From Marinitoga litoralis (lineage in GTDB: Bacteria; Thermotogota; Thermotogae; Petrotogales; Petrotogaceae), in NCBI RefSeq assembly GCF_016908145.1, contig NZ_JAFBDI010000002.1, positions 32,699-96,698 on the forward strand: a stretch of DNA of 64,000 bases. Reading direction: 5' to 3'. The notes beneath the pieces are model-generated. The model was given only the letters and a program-made list of their open reading frames with translations, was not told where the DNA came from and made no database searches. Shown here piece by piece: positions 58,851-64,000 of the stretch (positions are counted from its first letter, which is position 1; each line of letters opens with the position of its first letter). The position numbers and the translations under genes were made by a program.

Positions 58851-61415
58851 ATGGAATTTATTTCAAAAATAAATGTATTACCTAAGGTTCCTGAGAAATT
58901 ATCTAGATTACCAGAATTAAGCAAAAATCTCTGGTGGACATGGAATTATGATGCTCAAGAGATATTTGAAAGAATAGATGAAGATTTATGGGTCGAGGTT
59001 AATAGAAATCCAGTACTATTTTTAAAGAAAGTAAGCCAAAAAAAGTTAAATGAAGCAGCGGAAAACAATGCTATTATTACATTATACTCTTTAGTAATGG
59101 AAAAATTTGATAATTACATGAAAGCAGAAAACACATGGTTTAAATCTACTCACAGAGAATATAAAGGTGGAGAATTTGCTTATTTTTGTGCAGAATACGG
59201 TCTTCACGAATCATTCCCAAACTATTCAGGTGGTTTAGGTGTTTTAGCAGGAGATCATTTAAAATCATCGAGTGATTTGGGTATTCCTCTTGTAGCAGTT
59301 GGATTGTTGTATAAACAAGGATATTTTGAACAAAGAATTAATTCTGAAGGATGGCAAGAAGCTATTTTTAATCCATATGATTTCGATAATTTCCCTGTTG
59401 TTCCTGTAAAAGATAAAGATGGAAATGAGTTATATATTTCTGTTGAATTAGAAAATAGAAAAGTATATGCTAAAATATGGAAATTACAAGTTGGAAGAAT
59501 TAATTTAATCTATTTAGATACCGATATCCCACAAAACGATCCAGAAGATAGAATGATCACTTACCAATTATATGGTGGAGATCAAGAAATGAGAATTAAA
59601 CAAGAAATCCTATTAGGTATTGGTGGAGTTAGAGCTTTAAGAGCAATAGGATATAACCCATCCGTTTGGCATATGAATGAAGGACATTCAGCATTTTTAG
59701 GCTTAGAAAGAATTAGGGAATTAGTTCAACAAGGATTAACTTATAAAGAAGCTATTCAAGCAGTAAAATCAAGTGGTGTTTTCACAACACATACTCCTGT
59801 ACCAGCAGGACATGATGCTTTTCCATTCCATTTAATGGATAAATACTTTAAAAATTATTATCCTCAATTAAAAGCATCTAGAAGAGAATTTTTAGATTTA
59901 GGAGCAGAAATAAGACCAGATGGTTCTGAATTATTCTCAATGACTGCATTAGCATTAAATTTATCTTCTAGAGCAAACGGTGTAAGTAAATTACACGGCG
60001 AAGTTTCTAGGGATTTAGCTAAAAGTGTTTGGAAAGGTTTAGAAGCAGTTGAAGTACCAATTACTCATGTAACAAACGGTGTACATGCCACAACATGGAT
60101 TTCAAAAGAATTACAAGATTTATTTAACAATTATTTAGGAAAAGATTGGCATGAAAAAGTAGATGATCCAGACTTATGGAAAAAAATAGACAATATTCCT
60201 GATGAAGAATTATGGAATGTTAGAAAGAATTTAAAGAAGAAATTAATTGATTTTGTTCATAAAAGGACTATAAAACAAAGAATGAGACACGGTGAAACCG
60301 TTGAACAATTAGAAGAAGTAGAAAAAATATTAGATCCTAATGCTTTAACAATTGGTTTTGCAAGAAGATTTGCTACATACAAAAGAGCTACATTGATTTT
60401 TAAAGATTTAGAAAGATTAAATAAAATATTAAATAATCCAGAAAGACCTGTTCAATTAATTTTCGCTGGTAAAGCTCATCCAGCAGATAAACCAGGACAA
60501 GAATTAATTAAAAGAATATATGAAATATCTAGAATGCCAGAATTTAAAGACAAAATAGTATTTATTGAAAATTATGATATGAACGTAGCAAGACATTTAG
60601 TAGCTGGTGTAGATGTATGGTTAAACAATCCTAGAAGACCTAGAGAAGCAAGTGGAACTAGTGGGCAAAAAGCAGGAATGAATGGTTCACCAAACTTTAG
60701 TGTATTAGATGGTTGGTGGGTAGAAGGATATAATGGAAAAAATGGATGGGCAATCGGTGATGAAAGAGATTATACTGATTTAGAATTACAAGATAGAATT
60801 GATAGCTCATCTATATATAACACTTTAGAAAAAGAAATTGTTCCATTATACTATGATCATAATGAAGAATTAGGTGTTTCTAGAGATTGGATAAAAATAA
60901 TGAAAGAATCTATTATTTCAGTAACTTCATTCTTTAATACACATAGAATGTTAAAAGAATATACTCAAAAATTATATATGACTGCAGCAGAGTTAGGTGC
61001 AAAATTTGCAAAAGATGATTATGAAATTGCAAAGAAATTTAGCAGCTGGGTTGAATTATTAGAAAGAAATTGGGATGGTATTAGAATTAAAGTATTATCC
61101 AATGTTAATGAAGATGTTGAATATTCAACTGGAGGAAAAATTGAGGTAAAAGCAGAAGTTTATACTCCAGGTATTGGACCTGATTCAATATTAACTCAAA
61201 TTGTTTTAGCAAAAGTTGAAGATAATAAAATTGTATCCTTAAAATCATTTGATATGAAGTTAGTAAAAGAAGTAAATAAAGATACTTATTTATACGAAGG
61301 CAGTTTTGAAGTTGATGAAAGAGGTCAATATGGTTGGAATGTAAGAGTAATTCCTTATAATCCTATAATGCCATATCAACATTACTTAATTGGTTTTGTT
61401 AAATATCCACAATAA
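58851..61415 (+). CDS. glgP: alpha-glucan phosphorylase
   Basis: 854 residues from ATG 58851 (GGAGGGAGG upstream). Thermotoga-type short glycogen/maltodextrin phosphorylase: N-terminal NLWWTWNYDAQEIFERID, FCAEYGLHESFPNYSGGLG, WHMNEGHSAFLGLERI, VTNGVHATTWIS, and the PLP-lysine region EASGTSGQKAGMNG. It releases glucose 1-phosphate from glycogen or maltodextrin. Single-gene unit with its own promoter and terminator. Confidence 0.95.
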   Translation: MEFISKINVLPKVPEKLSRLPELSKNLWWTWNYDAQEIFERIDEDLWVEVNRNPVLFLKKVSQKKLNEAAENNAIITLYSLVMEKFDNYMKAENTWFKSTHREYKGGEFAYFCAEYGLHESFPNYSGGLGVLAGDHLKSSSDLGIPLVAVGLLYKQGYFEQRINSEGWQEAIFNPYDFDNFPVVPVKDKDGNELYISVELENRKVYAKIWKLQVGRINLIYLDTDIPQNDPEDRMITYQLYGGDQEMRIKQEILLGIGGVRALRAIGYNPSVWHMNEGHSAFLGLERIRELVQQGLTYKEAIQAVKSSGVFTTHTPVPAGHDAFPFHLMDKYFKNYYPQLKASRREFLDLGAEIRPDGSELFSMTALALNLSSRANGVSKLHGEVSRDLAKSVWKGLEAVEVPITHVTNGVHATTWISKELQDLFNNYLGKDWHEKVDDPDLWKKIDNIPDEELWNVRKNLKKKLIDFVHKRTIKQRMRHGETVEQLEEVEKILDPNALTIGFARRFATYKRATLIFKDLERLNKILNNPERPVQLIFAGKAHPADKPGQELIKRIYEISRMPEFKDKIVFIENYDMNVARHLVAGVDVWLNNPRRPREASGTSGQKAGMNGSPNFSVLDGWWVEGYNGKNGWAIGDERDYTDLELQDRIDSSSIYNTLEKEIVPLYYDHNEELGVSRDWIKIMKESIISVTSFFNTHRMLKEYTQKLYMTAAELGAKFAKDDYEIAKKFSSWVELLERNWDGIRIKVLSNVNEDVEYSTGGKIEVKAEVYTPGIGPDSILTQIVLAKVEDNKIVSLKSFDMKLVKEVNKDTYLYEGSFEVDERGQYGWNVRVIPYNPIMPYQHYLIGFVKYPQ

Positions 61416-61420
61416 TAATT

Positions 61421-61447
61421 TATGCCCATACATTATGTATGGGCATA
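61421..61447. terminator. bidirectional terminator after glgP
   Basis: 12-bp stem TATGCCCATACA / TGTATGGGCATA with TTA loop, between convergent glgP and the Pyr_excise-like gene. Confidence 0.88.
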
Positions 61448-61451
61448 ATTA

Positions 61452-61880
61452 TTAAAATTTTTCCCAACTTTCAATATCACCTGGTATTTGCTCAAAAATC
61501 TCATTTATTTCTATACTTTCTAAATCTTTAAGTTTGTTATATAATTCTATATCCCTAAACTTTAATTTATTTAATAAATGTTCAAACTCGTATTTTACTT
61601 GACCAGATGTTACTTTAATTTTTTCTTCTAAAAAAATATGTTCAATTTTACTTCCATCAAAATTGTATCCTCTTTTTTTGGCTTCAAGATATATTTGATA
61701 TAAAAATGCATTAATTGCTTTTAGAGGATAATCATAATTTTTAAATCTAATTAGTTGTGGATGATTTTTATAACCTTTAGTTTTACCTTCTAAAACTTTT
61801 TTAGCTAATAATCCTTCACGCCAACATGCTAAAAGACCTTTTACATCTAAATATATTGGATGTATTGACCAGAGTCTCAT
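61452..61880 (-). CDS. Pyr_excise (pyrimidine-dimer DNA glycosylase-like) family protein
   Basis: 142 residues. MRLWSIHPIYLDVKGLLACW, REGLLAKKVLEGKTKGYKNHP and EAKKRGYNFDGSKI are the conserved blocks of proteins annotated as pyrimidine-dimer DNA glycosylase/endonuclease V-like (PF03013). The family name rests on T4 DenV similarity; activity of the bacterial members is largely unproven. 12 nt after the EEP gene. Confidence 0.85.
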   Translation of the reverse strand: MRLWSIHPIYLDVKGLLACWREGLLAKKVLEGKTKGYKNHPQLIRFKNYDYPLKAINAFLYQIYLEAKKRGYNFDGSKIEHIFLEEKIKVTSGQVKYEFEHLLNKLKFRDIELYNKLKDLESIEINEIFEQIPGDIESWEKF

Positions 61881-61892
61881 TTCTCACCTCAT

Positions 61893-62954
61893 TTATTTTA
61901 ATTTCACTTTTATGATTACAGGATTATGATCGGAGTTTTCAAACTCATAATTTAATGTTTTTACATATTCAATATCTATATTTGGAGATACGTAATATCC
62001 ATCAATTACAGTAACAAAGTTTTCTCCTTTTTTGTATGGAAATGCTACTGATCTATTTGTTGGATTAGATATATCATAACCCCATTTCCATCCTTCAATT
62101 TTCATATTTTCAGGTAATTCAACATAACTTTCTGGTTTTTTTTCTGTATAATTAAAATTTGTTTTTGTAAATTCGCTATTCCAGTCACCACCAATAATAA
62201 CATAATTCCCTTTTTCATATTCTTCTTTTGCATTATTTAAAATAAATTCCAATTGTTGCTTTCTTAATGTCCCTCCAGAATCATATGCACTAGGATGTAT
62301 GTTAAAAATAATAAGATCTTTACCTTTAATCGTTGGAATTCTAGATAATATTACACATCTATCTAATTGAAAAACTTTAGTTGGCCAACTATATTCTCCA
62401 GGTAATTTTAATCTTTTTGCTTCATCTATAGTATATTTAGAAACTGTAGTTAATCCAGATAATACTTTTCCCATTGGTTTTGAAAAAGGAACTGGAACAA
62501 ATAATACATTATAATTAATAGCAAATGCTATATTATAATTATTTTCAAAAACATTTGTTTTTAAATATTCTAATTCATTAATATTATTACTTCTATGACT
62601 ATTTATATCTATTTCTTGAATTAAATATATATCAGCAGGATTTTCTTTTAATGTATTTGCTATACCTTCAAGATATCTTCTAACACTTTCTTTTTCTGGA
62701 ATAGACTTTATTCCTCCATCCAAAAAGAAGTCTTCATCTTTACCTAATCCAGCATACCCAATATTCCAATCAAATATTACTAATTCATCTGGTGCAATTT
62801 TATCTGTATAACTCTCAACATTTATATATTCTATATCACTTGGTTTATAATCAGTAAATGTACCAAATAATATAACTCCTGGAAAATATAAAATTATAGC
62901 TACAATAACAATTATAACAACCTTCAACCAAATAGGTATTTTCCTTTTACCCAT
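61893..62954 (-). CDS. endonuclease/exonuclease/phosphatase (EEP) family protein, membrane-anchored
   Basis: 353 residues with an uncleaved N-terminal membrane helix (about 10-32), so the catalytic domain faces outside. EEP motifs in order: DWNIGYAGLG, LIQEIDIN (catalytic Glu), IIFNIHPSAYD, GGDWNSEF (Asp/Asn) and NSDHNPVIIKV (final Asp-His). It is a Mg-dependent phosphodiesterase or phosphatase; the substrate is unknown. Confidence 0.9.
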   Translation of the reverse strand: MGKRKIPIWLKVVIIVIVAIILYFPGVILFGTFTDYKPSDIEYINVESYTDKIAPDELVIFDWNIGYAGLGKDEDFFLDGGIKSIPEKESVRRYLEGIANTLKENPADIYLIQEIDINSHRSNNINELEYLKTNVFENNYNIAFAINYNVLFVPVPFSKPMGKVLSGLTTVSKYTIDEAKRLKLPGEYSWPTKVFQLDRCVILSRIPTIKGKDLIIFNIHPSAYDSGGTLRKQQLEFILNNAKEEYEKGNYVIIGGDWNSEFTKTNFNYTEKKPESYVELPENMKIEGWKWGYDISNPTNRSVAFPYKKGENFVTVIDGYYVSPNIDIEYVKTLNYEFENSDHNPVIIKVKLK

Positions 62955-62982
62955 AACCTATCCCCTTTCTTGTATATTTTTA

Positions 62983-64000
62983 TTATGTTTCACCAATCTT
63001 TGAAGGACTATCAAAATTAGTTTTAATAAACCATATATGTAACTTTTTATCTTCATATTTTTCCAATATATAATTGAAATCATCAATAGTATTTGAATAT
63101 ATTATTAACCACCCTTCTTTTAATTCTTTCCTTTTCAAATATTCTAACAGTTGTTTTTTTGCTTTTTCATATTCATTTCCTGTTATATTTGCTTTTACTT
63201 CTATTAAATACTCTTTATTTTTAAAGTTTATTAATAAATCTATTCTTCCTCCACCCACTTGTGTTTCAGGATATACTTTTCCTTCTGCTGCTTCTACGTA
63301 TAAACTTAGAAATTGATCTAAATTATATTGATATACTCCTTCATAGTAATTTCTTCCTTTAAACATTATTGCTCCTCTTTGTTTTATATATTTTGTATAT
63401 CTCTCTAATAATTTATTTAAATCTAAGCTGCCATCTTCTTTTATATATGGTTTTATTGTATCTTTTATTGTTGCCATATAATTCTTTTCCCCATTTATTT
63501 GTGGTTTGAAATATCCGTATAATTTTTTGTAATACAGGGGTACTTTAACACAGCATTTGCCATTACATTCGTCAATAACACCATTTAAATATAGATATTT
63601 TATTCTTTCATCGCTAATATCAAAATCAACAGATTCAGGATCAAATAATATTTTCATCATTAAATCTTTTTCATTTTTAGCTTTGTTAATGATATTCGAT
63701 ATATTTTTTTGGATATATTTTCTAGTAAAATCAAAATAAGTTTTTTCAAAATGCTCTTTTGTTATTATGTTTTCATTCTTAGCTTTTTTCTCAACTAAAT
63801 CATATGCCAATGCATTAGTTAATCCTGGTTGACCTGCTGCATTTTCCCAAATTAACTCTTTTACTATATCTTCAAATATTTGTCCAGTTTCTTTTTCATG
63901 CTGATTTAATAAGTCATATACTTGTTCTTTTGTAAAATACGGTACTTCCATATGCTCTGCTATATTAAATGGACTCGCATTATCTTCCAATACTCCACTT
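62983..64000 (-). CDS. AAA-like/PD-(D/E)XK nuclease-domain protein (5' part outside window)
   Basis: The frame is open to the right edge; the TTG at 63990 is not a convincing start. The visible part begins with YFTKEQVYDLLNQHEKETGQ and LIWENAAGQPGLTNALAYDL, the C-terminal segment of an AAA-like ATPase of the AAA_14/ATPase_2 type. The last 110 residues contain GGGRIDLLINF and YLIEVKANI, a PD-(D/E)XK nuclease motif (Asp then Glu-x-Lys). Such proteins are common, often multicopy, in thermophilic anaerobes; the role is unknown. Confidence 0.83.
   Translation of the reverse strand, partial: SGVLEDNASPFNIAEHMEVPYFTKEQVYDLLNQHEKETGQIFEDIVKELIWENAAGQPGLTNALAYDLVEKKAKNENIITKEHFEKTYFDFTRKYIQKNISNIINKAKNEKDLMMKILFDPESVDFDISDERIKYLYLNGVIDECNGKCCVKVPLYYKKLYGYFKPQINGEKNYMATIKDTIKPYIKEDGSLDLNKLLERYTKYIKQRGAIMFKGRNYYEGVYQYNLDQFLSLYVEAAEGKVYPETQVGGGRIDLLINFKNKEYLIEVKANITGNEYEKAKKQLLEYLKRKELKEGWLIIYSNTIDDFNYILEKYEDKKLHIWFIKTNFDSPSKIGET

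Overview
The window is AT-rich DNA with tightly packed, purine-rich coding strands, strong GGAGG-type ribosome sites and several TTG/GTG starts. Gene content points to a fermentative anaerobe of the Thermotogota, most likely a Marinitoga/Petrotoga relative. The indicators are an electron-bifurcating [FeFe] hydrogenase (HydABC type), a Mrp/complex-I-like 'MBX' membrane complex, a short-type alpha-glucan phosphorylase and an archaeal-type proline dehydrogenase operon. The organism assignment is inference; no rRNA lies in the window.

Layout. 1-4.9 kb (+): an ABC-2 exporter (ATPase cut by the window edge, two permeases), then mnmG. 5.0-7.8 kb (-): a small protein of unknown function and a pseudouridine catabolism operon (HTH-PfkB kinase, psuG, GNAT) with a consensus promoter and two tandem palindromes. 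8.0-19.3 kb (+): a long co-directional run with a dynamin-like GTPase, PfkB sugar kinase, Bcp peroxiredoxin, RumA-type methyltransferase, SRPBCC, DUF2975, a frameshifted DHFR-like gene, rhomboid protease, D-serine dehydratase, several small overlapping unknown genes (one split by an in-frame TGA), a TauE/SafE permease and an alanine-racemase-fold enzyme. 19.3-25.3 kb: M55 D-aminopeptidase (-), DegV, a second TauE/SafE and gamma-glutamyltransferase (+), a DUF4382 lipoprotein and an EamA transporter (-). 25.4-25.7 kb (-): tRNA-Glu, tRNA-Val and tRNA-Phe in one transcript. 25.9-27.2 kb (-): uracil/xanthine permease.

27.7-38.6 kb (-): a 13-gene operon headed by an ArsR-family regulator. It has six Mrp-type genes, two antiporter-like NuoL/M/N proteins, NuoH-, NuoB-, NuoC- and NuoD-like subunits, and a terminal fusion of a dicluster ferredoxin to a GltD/NfnB-like flavoprotein. 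The NuoD-like subunit keeps only one Cys of each Ni-binding CxxC pair, so it should not be a [NiFe] hydrogenase. A ferredoxin-to-pyridine-nucleotide (or sulfur) reaction coupled to ion pumping is the best inference.

38.8-47.2 kb (-): a CBS/DRTGG-type Mn pyrophosphatase, an unknown membrane protein, a ferritin-like gene broken by an in-frame TGA, an unknown small protein, and the hydC-hydD-hydB-hydA hydrogenase operon. 47.5-50.7 kb (-): GNAT protein, threonine aldolase, NiaR-like regulator and HD phosphohydrolase. 50.9-55.8 kb (+): proline dehydrogenase (four subunits) plus P5C dehydrogenase. 55.9-64 kb: an unknown double Cys-cluster protein, a VOC protein, an RlmD-like methyltransferase, glucan phosphorylase, a Pyr_excise-family protein, an EEP-family hydrolase and the C-terminal part of a PD-(D/E)XK protein running off the right edge.

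Taken together, sugar, glycogen and amino-acid oxidation would reduce ferredoxin and NAD. HydABC can discharge both pools as hydrogen, while the MBX-like complex can conserve energy from ferredoxin. Three broken genes (one frameshift, two in-frame TGA codons) within 64 kb are notable and could be real decay or sequence errors.
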